A stretch of 64,000 nt of DNA from Ancylomarina sp048268005 (lineage in GTDB: Bacteria > Bacteroidota > Bacteroidia > Bacteroidales > Marinifilaceae): assembly GCA_048268005.1 (NCBI GenBank), contig JBLWWJ010000002.1:496001-560000 (forward strand). Direction: 5' to 3'. The notes below the pieces were generated by a model. It had not been told where the DNA came from and did no database searches. It saw only the letters and a program-made list of their open reading frames with translations. Shown in pieces: positions 10,301 through 17,048 of the stretch. Position numbers and translations under genes: made by a program. Every line of letters starts with the position of its first letter. Position 1 is the stretch's first letter.

Positions 10301-11827
10301 TTCGAAACCATTTTGGAGCATGATACATTGAGTACACCTGCTAACATATTGGGATTTGGTGAAAGTGTTGCATTTACTACCTCTACTGCCTTTACAGCAC
10401 CTGAGGTTGGTTTCAACCTGACCCATGTAAAAACCTGGTACAATCCGGGCGAGGTGTTGGATTCAAGAGTACAAGTGGAAATTCGTGCCGGAGGAACCAG
10501 TATTTCCAATTCCAGACTCTTAGTCTCTGAATATTTTGATGTGAACCTGGAGGCTCCGATTACAGGAGGTCAGTTTTTTACCTTTGAATTATCGGAAAAC
10601 CAGATCTTCTATCCGGGAGAAACCTTCTATGTGGTTTTCAATTACCCATTAGGAGTGGCCTTGCCACAGGCGATAGCCACAACCAATGAGGATGTTAAGG
10701 GACGGTTCATGTTCTTGTCCCAGGGGGACTGGTACGATTTAATTGACAATGGCTTTATCGGTCATGGTTGGATGGTAAAAGCCCTGGAGAAGGAACACAA
10801 AACTAAATCATGGGTAGTGATTGATGGCGAAACTGAAGGATCTGTTCCTGTAGGTGAATCCATTGAGGTGAATTTGAAATTTATTGCTGCCGATGCACAG
10901 GATGTGGATAACGATGGTGAATTAAGTATCCTAACTAATGATCCATATCAACCTGAAAAAGTGGTGGATATGCACCTGCACATTAATCAGGGACCAGAGT
11001 TTGAAATGGATACTGAAACCTCGTTGACCGTAAACGAGAATGAAACTTTGAATGTGGTGATTCCTGCGAAGGATGCCGAAGGAGATGTTTGTACCTATGC
11101 TCTTGCTGAGACTTACGACTTTGTTCAGCTGAGTGTTCAAAATGATACCCTTAGCTTCGTTTACACGCCTGATTTTGAGTCGGCAGGTGTGAAGAGCTTT
11201 ATTTTGAAAGGTGAAGATGTTCATGGTAATGCTTCTACCCTGGAGGTCCCAGTGGAAGTGGTGAATGTGAACCGTGCTCCTGAATTGATCTCAACTATTG
11301 AGGCGCGTGAGTACTATCAAGATGAGGCAATGGAAAGTATCGATATGAATGCTTATTTTGTTGATCCTGATGGTGAAGAATTGAGTTTTGATTTTCGTAT
11401 TAACGATATCTCAATTGCCAATATCTACACTTGGAACAAAGGTATCATGATTGAGCCAATGCAGGATGGTAGTGCTGAAATTACTGTTATTGCTAGCGAC
11501 TTAGAAGGATTAAGTACAGAATCCACATTTAATCTGACTATTGGCACTGTAACGGGTATTGAAGATGTTGAAGGAACTTCAGAAACTAAGGTATACCCAG
11601 TACCAACCTCAGGTCCTCTGAACATTGTTCTTGATAACGAGATTGAGGGAGAGGTGAGGATTTCGATCTTGAATGTGACAGGCCTTACTCAGTATCAAAC
11701 TACATTAAATAAAATGAGTGGTGAACATATTGAGAGATTAAATATCAGTCATATGCCTTCAGGTATCTACTTGGTGAAAATATCAAGCACCAAGGGAGAG
11801 ATTGTGAAGCGTGTCGTTAAGATTTAG
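4331..11827 (+). CDS. Giant S8 subtilisin-like protease with T9SS sorting tail (2498 residues)
   Basis: A signal peptide (about 1-27) is followed by a propeptide-like segment and a subtilase domain (about 165-500). The complete catalytic set is visible: Asp204 (CIVDGG), His259 (HGTHVAGT), oxyanion Asn368 (FAAGNNGG) and Ser438 (QGTSMACPH); an aspartate-rich stretch at 230-242 looks like a metal site. After it come an FnIII-like domain (about 505-605), several Ig-like Hydin/ASH-type domains marked by ITNTG(E/Y) and SNDPF/TNDPY turns, and two duplicated larger modules: FN(M/L)THV at about 745 and 2028, and a SYSW / QYTW ... FYG(Q)/FYNQ module at about 1108 and 1532. Cadherin-like repeats and a type A sorting domain (about 2420-2498, starting KVYPVPTSGPLN) end the protein. 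It is predicted to be exported across the outer membrane and anchored or released. The substrate is unknown; it is far longer than typical subtilases (about 300-900 residues). Confidence 0.92.
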   Translation: MKQSILIKSLLLLFISWVLLSGSIFAQGYENGMQPGVVRVKFKPQLSATLASVKVSRANGIIQTGIQPLDQVNAQLSAVEMKRVFPYSPRLEAKHKKYGLDLWFEIRYTTGVTVAEAVAGYISLNEVDKAEPIFEKQLITGEVKYVASPMSESGQPYNDPHLPKQWHYENTGQVETSIPEGDINLYKAWETEAGKPNVVVCIVDGGVDVDHEDLAANMWVNEAELNGEEGVDDDGNGYVDDINGFNFVDNSGEILPHFHGTHVAGTVGAVNNNAIGVAGVAGGSGNDDGVKMISAQIFKEEGGAGNYAAAIVYGADNGAVISQNSWGYDKPGVKEQAILDAIDYFVAEAGQYEGSPMKGGMVFFAAGNNGGDGEYYPGYYESAVAVAALGPDNKKASYSNYGTWVDIAAPGGETNYGQDHGVLSTLVDNKYGYLQGTSMACPHISGIAALVVSKFGGSTFTNEDLRTHIFTATHDIDQYNSGYEGKLGVGYIDAWLAVQKNNGIAPDAISDLSLKGIAQDFATVTWSVPADGDDVQPVAFEVLYSAEQLTNENADLVDKISGKTDRKDTVGTVMEIEIPELEPTTTYYFAVRSIDRWGNVSSLSNVVSGTTNTGPAINADKEVINLTVNAAEITTAEGNFTILNEDEGVLKWEGLLRHTKHSLSYNAAGLSYPSAKTAPVSSERSIEMIELLDVAPSSKATATPMANYYKEYFYCYPGDYLIGDLDTTLTNSSATRYHVEEAEGFNMTHVEMMLWHKKSTGPMIMEIYVGEELHKKNMILAQEVTSYRDSYYYHYIALDEQLYFEKGTTFWIVFHVPSGNLYPLGVAREKDPSYSDNCLMSLDMGTSWMPLEEAIEDPNYAWTCAAISKNEHLGNYITLSPSSGTVEGFASQGVQLSADASTLINGDYGSNIVLKSNDGDDKYFRIPLNLKVEGQVPVLENEKVVDFGSVFYGHNKEIAITIKNTGYGNFNVKSVVSSDPQFEVVRKPYKIAARDEQTMTILYTPDGAGNDNATIELTDKAGRIHSIRFFGVGALPSEISVSPVMQQLPALTVGDTTSATVTITNTGEYPLEFAIPAFSENIQIEGLDNVHKYGYTLASNVNGDTTAQYTWNDISTVGTDVSEYFVDIRNKYLEVDLGFEFPFYGQKVGKMNLTRYGALALDQEGPMGSCRPSKFNCMPKGFISAFSKMFDMLKGGQIYYYRESGKFIVQYQDVEDELNNRDGQTLTFQIVLFYNGDMEFRYKDVEKYSSYSLKTSTFIAVGDPAQQDGFLVHNRDQQKSIVNESVFRIKAPGQRLVTAVSAAEGMLQPGESQDIKLTVDTDEVHEGDLFQNLGIVSNDPFHNPTFFSVKVNVTGGVAHVSLDQTEVELGQVFQGGERKAIVSVINDGTKDVEITSLALENNKFKLVGEAPVTLKAKSSYFITVEMITTEKGHVTDKLVVETEDGNRYEASIHGEVISAPGLSLDIASISETLEAGDKVVKTITITNSGESDLEMVPAGNDWLYLSQAEAMAVELQDFTYYAMDSDDEDGPSYSWEEIMETGVQIPEDELYQGINFWKAIPLTYEIPFYNQPCDTLWVSWEGVISLSKPKSNPTLIFPKSIPHSEEPNNLIAPYFALQFADHYAPEKEKGVFYQIFEDRIVVEWAGIYDRNFMGAKYSFQAILYKNGNIKYQYNVPSRSRTALGVIGVENADGTDGVQLALYQEYIKDKLAVSLTPAEKVIVPAGTSKQLNIAVDASRLNKGTYNGNFRIFNNTPQNSEVMVPVTLTVNGEPALETSEMIEFGEVMAYKEKGDDGLAPKEYFQEFAVKNTGRDILDVTGINLTNGSELLAEMEIADRWGRNIWIEIPASNPFALVPGDQAKLRIRLIPTGEIAELNDTLVFVSNLSTGDYRIPVHASISLPPALGVDLENVSVLANTPDHQETRIVTIDNTNGQSPLVYHLGINYQRQGEEKDAEETSASMHSLQSPYTLLIEDGFGIRSTSVAPMSEESFETILEHDTLSTPANILGFGESVAFTTSTAFTAPEVGFNLTHVKTWYNPGEVLDSRVQVEIRAGGTSISNSRLLVSEYFDVNLEAPITGGQFFTFELSENQIFYPGETFYVVFNYPLGVALPQAIATTNEDVKGRFMFLSQGDWYDLIDNGFIGHGWMVKALEKEHKTKSWVVIDGETEGSVPVGESIEVNLKFIAADAQDVDNDGELSILTNDPYQPEKVVDMHLHINQGPEFEMDTETSLTVNENETLNVVIPAKDAEGDVCTYALAETYDFVQLSVQNDTLSFVYTPDFESAGVKSFILKGEDVHGNASTLEVPVEVVNVNRAPELISTIEAREYYQDEAMESIDMNAYFVDPDGEELSFDFRINDISIANIYTWNKGIMIEPMQDGSAEITVIASDLEGLSTESTFNLTIGTVTGIEDVEGTSETKVYPVPTSGPLNIVLDNEIEGEVRISILNVTGLTQYQTTLNKMSGEHIERLNISHMPSGIYLVKISSTKGEIVKRVVKI

Positions 11828-11856
11828 TCTTTAATTATTTAGTTTATGGGAGGGGG

Positions 11857-11880
11857 AGCCCTCGGGCTTTCTTTCCTTTC
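11857..11880 (+). terminator. Weak terminator-like hairpin after the protease
   Basis: The short GC stem AGCC-CTCG-GGCT, about 30 nt after the protease stop, leads into a pyrimidine-rich run (TTCTTTCCTTTC). It is a weak, possibly partial, terminator before the DUF4625 gene. Confidence 0.3.
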
Positions 11881-11955
11881 TTCTTTTTCCTTTTCGTTTT
11901 TATGGGGACTAAGGGGATGTTGAAATATAACAAAATTTAAATAACTATTAATCAT

Positions 11956-12408
11956 ATGAAAATTTTAAAATATGCTATGATTCTCCTTTTCTCTGTCAGC
12001 ATGTTGAGCTGTGATGGAGGAGATGACAACAAGGTGGATAATACCAAACCCACTATTACTTTGAATAGTCCCACCAGTACTGTGGTGGTAACTCCAGATG
12101 GGGTTTTAAATGTAAATGCGTTACTTTCTGACAATATGGAGTTAAGGGAATATATCGTGAAAATTACTTATAGAGGTTCTAAATCAGTAAAGAATGTAGA
12201 AGAGTTTTATTTTAATTCACGTTCAGAATTGGATGCTTATGGAAATAAATTACCGATATTAAATGGAGAAAAATCCTTTAATTTGAATTTTGATATTGCT
12301 GTAGATGCATATGCCCGTGTGGGTAATTATAACTTTTCAATTTCAGTTGAAGATCAGTCCGGGAACAGCGTTGAAGAGATGGTGCAGTTTGAAATTGTTC
12401 GTTCTTAA
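11956..12408 (+). CDS. DUF4625-like lipoprotein
   Basis: This 150-residue protein has a lipoprotein leader with a good lipobox (SVSMLSC, Cys20), a short acidic spacer (DGGDDNKVDN) and an Ig-like beta domain (KPTITLNSP ... LLSDNMELREYIVKI ... FDIAVDAYARVGNYNFS ... EDQSGN). It is homologous across its length to the protein at 98-538. The likely location is the outer membrane or periplasm; the function is unknown. It lies 128 bp after the giant protease and ahead of the second TPR-HTH regulator. The order protease - lipoprotein - regulator may be functional, for example an accessory or sensed protein. A strong terminator follows the stop codon. Confidence 0.75.
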   Translation: MKILKYAMILLFSVSMLSCDGGDDNKVDNTKPTITLNSPTSTVVVTPDGVLNVNALLSDNMELREYIVKITYRGSKSVKNVEEFYFNSRSELDAYGNKLPILNGEKSFNLNFDIAVDAYARVGNYNFSISVEDQSGNSVEEMVQFEIVRS

Positions 12409-12433
12409 AATTGAAATTTATAAGTTTAAAATT

Positions 12434-12470
12434 AAAGAGATCTACCATTGGTGGATCTCTTTTTCTTTTG
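12434..12470 (+). terminator. Strong intrinsic terminator after the DUF4625 gene
   Basis: The stem AAAGAGATCTACC / GGTGGATCTCTTT (13 pairs including one T-G, 3-nt loop) is followed by TTTTCTTTT. It starts 25 nt after the lipoprotein stop and should end the protease-lipoprotein transcript. Confidence 0.85.
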
Positions 12471-12891
12471 TGAAAAACTTTGGTGTACTACTTAATTTTA
12501 AAATTTAGAGATTAATACGAATAAATTAATAGAGTTCTGTATTCAAGTCGCAAATGCAACTTTAACATTTTACGTCATAATCTTATTTTTCGTTATGGGT
12601 TTAGAGTTCAGTTATAGTCTGGGGAAGGAACTAGATCAAGTCATTAATCTTCAAAAAAATGGGTTATATTTAGGATTTTAGACATCTGGAAATTGTTTTC
12701 CAATGATTAGAGGAGCTTAAATGTTGCTTCTCTTTAGGTGCAATAATTTTTTTTTTAAAAAGTATTAACTTAAAGCAACCATTTGTCTTGGTTTACATCA
12801 TTCATGTGGCGATAATTGTTGTCCGTAAGGAATTTCTTATTATGTACATGGACAATTCGTTCTAAATACCCTAATCTCTAGACCTAAATAC
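12471..12891. other. Intergenic region upstream of regulator B
   Basis: About 420 bp, AT-rich, no supported ORF. It must hold the promoter of the downstream regulator, but I find no perfect TAnnTTTG element. The only distinctive piece is the 13-mer at 12865-12877. Confidence 0.45.
12865..12877 (+). promoter_or_regulatory. Upstream element shared with regulator A
   Basis: AATACCCTAATCT is identical to positions 1770-1782 and sits at almost the same distance (14 versus 15 nt) from the start codon, although the flanking sequence differs. Confidence 0.4.
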
Positions 12892-14502
12892 ATGATACGA
12901 GTAATTATATTTTTGTTTTTTTCTTTGCCCGCTTTTCTCTATGCTCAGGAAAGTTTCGTAGTGGATAGTCTGTCTATTAGTCTTAAAACTGCAAAGCAGG
13001 ATACGACGAGAATCAAGACGCTTTGGAAGCTATCAGATATTTTTCGGCAGACTAATCTGGAAAAAAGTCTTAGTTATGCTGATTCGGCATTGGTTATTGC
13101 CAAACAAACTGAATTACTAAGTTTTCAAGCTCAGTCTCATAAAAAGATGGGGACAGTTCTATTTAAAATTGGATTGAATGACCGGGCACTGGAGAATTAC
13201 CTAGTGAGTAAGAAAATTTCGGAAGAACTGAAAGATACAGTTGGTTTGATCTTTCTCAATAAAAATATCGGAAGCATTTATTATATGCAGTTGGATTATG
13301 CTAATGCATTGAAATATTATATGAAGACACTTGGGGCCTGTAATGAGATGTTGGCGGGTGGAGATTCGGTTTATTTCGATCGAATACATTTGATCTACAA
13401 CGACATTGGAAGTGCCTATTTCCGGAGTGGTAAAAAGGAACTGGCTATGAGTTATTATCAAAAGGCGCTTCAAAGTGCTAAGAAGAACCAGGATTCTTTA
13501 ATTTTAGGAACTATATACAACAATATGGGAAAACTTTCCCGTGAATTGGGCGATAGTGAGAAAGCCCTTCGTTACCTGTATCTATCACTTGATACCAGAA
13601 AAAAGATAAATGACAAAAAAGGAATGGCCCGTTCCTACGGTTTTCTTACCGAGTTTTACTTTTCCAATGGTGATTTTGCCAAAGCACAGACTTTCCTCGA
13701 AAAGTCAATTAGTATTAATAAGGAAGTAGGTGATTTACGCACCAAACGAGATGACTACAATATGCTTTTCTTATTAAACAAGGAAATAGGTAATGCTGAC
13801 AAAGCTCTTGATGCTCATGTGGCATATATGGCAATGAAAGACAGTCTTTTCAATGACGAATCGGTTAAGGAAATCATGCGTTTGCAGATGCAGTTTGAAT
13901 ATGAAAAACTGGAAAAGGAGCGTCGGGTGAAACAGCAACGTAAGGAGATGGTTACCTCCTTCCTGATTGCAATTCTGGTATTGGGATTGATCATTTTCGG
14001 TTTGCTTTTTGTTTTTTTTAAAAAACGATCTCGCTTCATAGCTCTGGAAAAACAAAACCTGGAGATGGATTTGGCAGTGAAGAACAAAGAGTTGACAACC
14101 AATGTAATGTATCTAATTAAAAAAAATGAATTGATTCATGATATATCCAAACGACTGTTTCAATTGAAATCACACCTGAAAAAAGAGAATGTAAATCCCC
14201 TTCAGAAGATCATCTTTGATCTGCAGGCGGGGGCGGATAATGATGTTTGGGAGGAGTTTGAGTTGCGATTTCAGCAAGTACATTTGGATTTTTACAAAAA
14301 ACTTAAAGAGGGGTATCCGGAACTCACTCCCGGAGATATCAAGTTGTGTGCATTTTTGCGATTAAACATGACCAGTAAAGATATTTCTGCCATAACCCAT
14401 CAGAATCTAAAAGCTATCGAAGTAGCTAGAGGCCGTCTCAGAAAGAAGTTAAATCTTACCAATACTGAAGTGAATCTGTATACTTTCCTTGAAGAACTAT
14501 AG
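12892..14502 (+). CDS. TPR-containing membrane-anchored LuxR-like transcriptional regulator (copy B)
   Basis: It has exactly the same length (536 residues) and layout as the protein at 1798-3408. A signal peptide (to YAQ, about residue 19) is followed by TPR-like helices (about 35-330), a transmembrane helix (about 354-376, SFLIAILVLGLIIFGLLFVF), a coiled coil with the conserved KNKELTTNVMYL segment and a C-terminal HTH (LTPGDIKLCAFLRLNMTSKD ... IEVARGRLRKKLNL). Similarity is highest in the cytoplasmic half and looser in the TPR sensor half, the pattern expected of duplicated regulators that diverged in ligand. It follows the protease and DUF4625 lipoprotein, so feedback control of that secreted system is a reasonable guess. 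Confidence 0.85.
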   Translation: MIRVIIFLFFSLPAFLYAQESFVVDSLSISLKTAKQDTTRIKTLWKLSDIFRQTNLEKSLSYADSALVIAKQTELLSFQAQSHKKMGTVLFKIGLNDRALENYLVSKKISEELKDTVGLIFLNKNIGSIYYMQLDYANALKYYMKTLGACNEMLAGGDSVYFDRIHLIYNDIGSAYFRSGKKELAMSYYQKALQSAKKNQDSLILGTIYNNMGKLSRELGDSEKALRYLYLSLDTRKKINDKKGMARSYGFLTEFYFSNGDFAKAQTFLEKSISINKEVGDLRTKRDDYNMLFLLNKEIGNADKALDAHVAYMAMKDSLFNDESVKEIMRLQMQFEYEKLEKERRVKQQRKEMVTSFLIAILVLGLIIFGLLFVFFKKRSRFIALEKQNLEMDLAVKNKELTTNVMYLIKKNELIHDISKRLFQLKSHLKKENVNPLQKIIFDLQAGADNDVWEEFELRFQQVHLDFYKKLKEGYPELTPGDIKLCAFLRLNMTSKDISAITHQNLKAIEVARGRLRKKLNLTNTEVNLYTFLEEL

Positions 14503-14911
14503 TACCACTATAAACACTGGAATTACAACAAAAAATTGAGCTACTGTTTTTGAAATGAAAAAAGTTAAGGCGTAAGCCCTAAAAACAGAATAGACTAAGT
14601 GGCTTAATAACTATACGGCTTAAATGTGGATGAAATCAGGATTGTAGAACAGATGTAGATGCAAGAGCAGGCAGAAGCTCAGCAAAGTGGAGGCACTTAT
14701 AATGCCTTTAATAATTTCATAAGGTAAGAGGGGGGAGAAGAACAATACCTCAGGTAGTGCGTAAGAATTAAAGCTGAAAGTATTTACTCTGGCTAAAATT
14801 TCAAAAAAAAAATTAGATACCTATTAGGACACCTTGAATTAGTAAGTTGCTGATTGTTAGTTATATTTAGTCTGTGCTTAATCCCCTGCAGCTCCACTAA
14901 TGTAAAGTTAA
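14503..14911. other. Intergenic region after regulator B
   Basis: Apart from the doubtful remnant at 14611-14727, the region holds no ORF. Near its end, AATCCCCTGCAGCTCCACTA (14884-14903) resembles the 3' terminus of tmRNA genes, but the rest of a tmRNA, including the T-arm 5' strand, is absent. Confidence 0.4.
14611..14727 (+). pseudogene. Possible gene remnant with an in-frame stop
   Basis: Read from 14611, the frame gives LYGLNVDEIRIVEQM, a TAG stop, then MQEQAEAQQSGGTYNAFNNF and two more residues before TAA. The composition looks protein-like rather than random, but no start codon or family is recognisable. It may be the tail of a decayed gene. Confidence 0.25.
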
Positions 14912-14950
14912 AAACTCCTCTCAAACATTTAGTTTGAGAGGAGTTTTTTA
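14912..14950. terminator. Very strong bidirectional terminator
   Basis: The perfect 15-bp stem AAACTCCTCTCAAAC / GTTTGAGAGGAGTTT with loop ATTTA is followed by TTTAATTTTT on the + strand and preceded by an A-rich stretch for the - strand. It lies 410 nt after the nearest + strand gene, so it may terminate a short untranslated transcript. Confidence 0.85.
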
Positions 14951-15184
14951 ATTTTTCCCTATTTATGTCTGAGAAAGTGTTCCCCCAATAGTCTGCTTCA
15001 TCCAGCTTTGCTTTAATTGACTAAGCAAAAGAATGCCATCGCATAATAGGCCTCATTGTGAGACAGTAAATTGACGAGTTCCATTTGATTAACTTTTTTC
15101 TTTGTTTGGCCTCATGTCACCTTTCTAATATTGGGAGTGGGGTTTTACATTTATTATCGATTTACGGGAGTCGTGTCATATACG

Positions 15185-15220
15185 AAACAAGGCGGCCTCC
15201 AATTCGGAACCGCCTTGTTT
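15185..15220. terminator. Terminator after the PUL1 operon
   Basis: AAACAAGGCGG and CCGCCTTGTTT form an 11-bp perfect stem with a 14-nt loop. On the - strand it comes about 108 nt after the stop codon of the symporter gene and so can end the PUL1 transcript. Confidence 0.65.
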
Positions 15221-15327
15221 ATATATATAGAAATTGAATGCGTATTTTATGAATAGGAATCAGAAATAGCTAGCCATAATTATTCCTTTCTTCTCAACAA
15301 AGTGAATATTCATCCAATCTATGTTAT

Positions 15328-16989
15328 TTACCAGAACAACGCATACAATGCTACAAGCACAATAACAATTGCATAGGATAAAATATTGAACGTTTTACCC
15401 GTTTTAAAGGTTTCTTTACTTATCTCAATCCCTTTGGCATCATCAGCACCCTTGTTTTGTTTGTAACTTAGGACAATGATGAATAGTAATGATATCAGGA
15501 AGGTCAGACCCATTTGATCCAGGAATGGCAGATTGGGGAAGAAGTCTTCAATGGCTGTCCTTTCAAGCCAGCCCTTAGGACCAATTTTAAAGAACAGAGC
15601 TACAGGAATCGACATTAATGCACCCCAAATCGCAGCTTTATTGGTTGCTTTTTTCCAGAATAGACCCAGAATGAAAACAGCCAAAATACCAGGACTAACC
15701 ATACCCGTATATTCCTGAATGTATTGGAAGGCTTGATCTAGTCCGCTTAGGAAAGGTGCGATCAAACAAGCAATGATCAATGCAGCAGCTGCAGACAGTC
15801 TACCTACATTCACGGTTCTTTTATCCGAAGCTTTAGGGTCGAAATAAGGCTTATAGATATCCATTGTGAAAATGGTAGAAGTTGAATTCAGCATAGATGC
15901 CAATGAAGAGACGATGGCTGCTGCCAGTGCTGCAAAGGCAATTCCTTTAAGTCCATTAGGCAAGAACTGCAACAACCAGGGGTAAGCCTTATCTGCTGAC
16001 TCCATAGTTGGCATATTATTTTGAGCTGCACTACCCAAACGAGCCATAATTGAAGGATCGTTCACCATTACGTAAGCTGCAATACCTGGAATCACGACGA
16101 TTAAAGGAATAATCAGTTTTAATATGCCAGCAAATACAATCCCTCTTTGTGACTCTTTTAATGATTTAGCAGCAAGAGTTCTTTGAATGATATACTGATT
16201 AAAACCCCAATAGTAAAGGTTCGCTACCCACATACCGCCAATCAAAACGCCAACTCCAGGAAGATTCACATATTGATCATGTGCTTCATCCAAAATCATA
16301 TGGAAACTATCTGGTGCTGCATCATAAATATGCTGGAAACCGACCCAAACACCTTCACCTCCTGAAACATGATTAAGTGCTAAATATGTGGTTACTAATC
16401 CACCTAAGGTTAGGAAAACAACTTGAATCACATCGGTCCAGGCCACTGCAGATAAGCCCCCATAAAGAGAATAACTGGCAGCAAAAAGAGCCAGACCTAA
16501 AATACCATATATCATGGGAACACCCATAATGGTTTCCATAGCCAAAGCGCCTAAATATAGCACTGAGGTTAGATTCACGAAGATATACAGGCCTAACCAG
16601 AAAACAGCCAAAATTGTTTTTAGGTTGGTTGAATAGCGTTTCTCAACAAATTCAGGAATGGTATAAAGTCCCTTTTCGATAAAAATCGGCAGGAAATATT
16701 TCCCTACAATAATCAGAGTAATGGCGGCCATCCACTCGTAAGAAGCAATAGCTAAACCGATAGCAAAACCAGAACCCGACATGCCAATGAATTGCTCTGC
16801 CGAAATATTGGCTGCAATCAGGGAAGCTCCAATAGCCCACCAGGGCAAAGACTTACTTGCCAGAAAATAGTCGTCGGCATTTTTTTGATGCCCTTTCTTA
16901 TCGCGAGACACCCATAAGCCAACGCCGATAATGACGATTCCATAGATGATGAAAATCGCGTAATCTAAAAATGAAAATGTATTATTCAT
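15328..16989 (-). CDS. Na+/glucose-galactose symporter of the SSS family (vSGLT type)
   Basis: The 553-residue multi-pass inner-membrane protein aligns without gaps, from memory, to Vibrio vSGLT with a 3-residue offset through the core. Sugar-site residues are present: Gln66, Glu85 (SYEWM), Asn257, Lys291 and Gln425 (FQYIQ). The gate residues Tyr260 and Trp261 (NLYYWGFNQY) and the Na+-site serines 361-362 (IVSSLASM) are also kept. The serine corresponding to vSGLT Ser91 is Ala88 here. It should import glucose or galactose with Na+. It is the last gene of the PUL1 operon, 59 bp after GH97. The likely job is uptake of the monosaccharide freed in the periplasm by GH3 and GH97. Confidence 0.92.
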   Translation of the reverse strand: MNNTFSFLDYAIFIIYGIVIIGVGLWVSRDKKGHQKNADDYFLASKSLPWWAIGASLIAANISAEQFIGMSGSGFAIGLAIASYEWMAAITLIIVGKYFLPIFIEKGLYTIPEFVEKRYSTNLKTILAVFWLGLYIFVNLTSVLYLGALAMETIMGVPMIYGILGLALFAASYSLYGGLSAVAWTDVIQVVFLTLGGLVTTYLALNHVSGGEGVWVGFQHIYDAAPDSFHMILDEAHDQYVNLPGVGVLIGGMWVANLYYWGFNQYIIQRTLAAKSLKESQRGIVFAGILKLIIPLIVVIPGIAAYVMVNDPSIMARLGSAAQNNMPTMESADKAYPWLLQFLPNGLKGIAFAALAAAIVSSLASMLNSTSTIFTMDIYKPYFDPKASDKRTVNVGRLSAAAALIIACLIAPFLSGLDQAFQYIQEYTGMVSPGILAVFILGLFWKKATNKAAIWGALMSIPVALFFKIGPKGWLERTAIEDFFPNLPFLDQMGLTFLISLLFIIVLSYKQNKGADDAKGIEISKETFKTGKTFNILSYAIVIVLVALYALFW

Positions 16990-17048
16990 ACTTTTTTATA
17001 TTGAAATTAAATAGGTGTAACTACAGACTTTGTTACTAATAAAAGCGA

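Noticed and set aside
14503..14911. Possible complete tmRNA gene
   Set aside because: Only a 3'-end-like string is present; no 5' acceptor strand, tRNA-like D-arm or tag-peptide frame ending in Ala-Ala was found.
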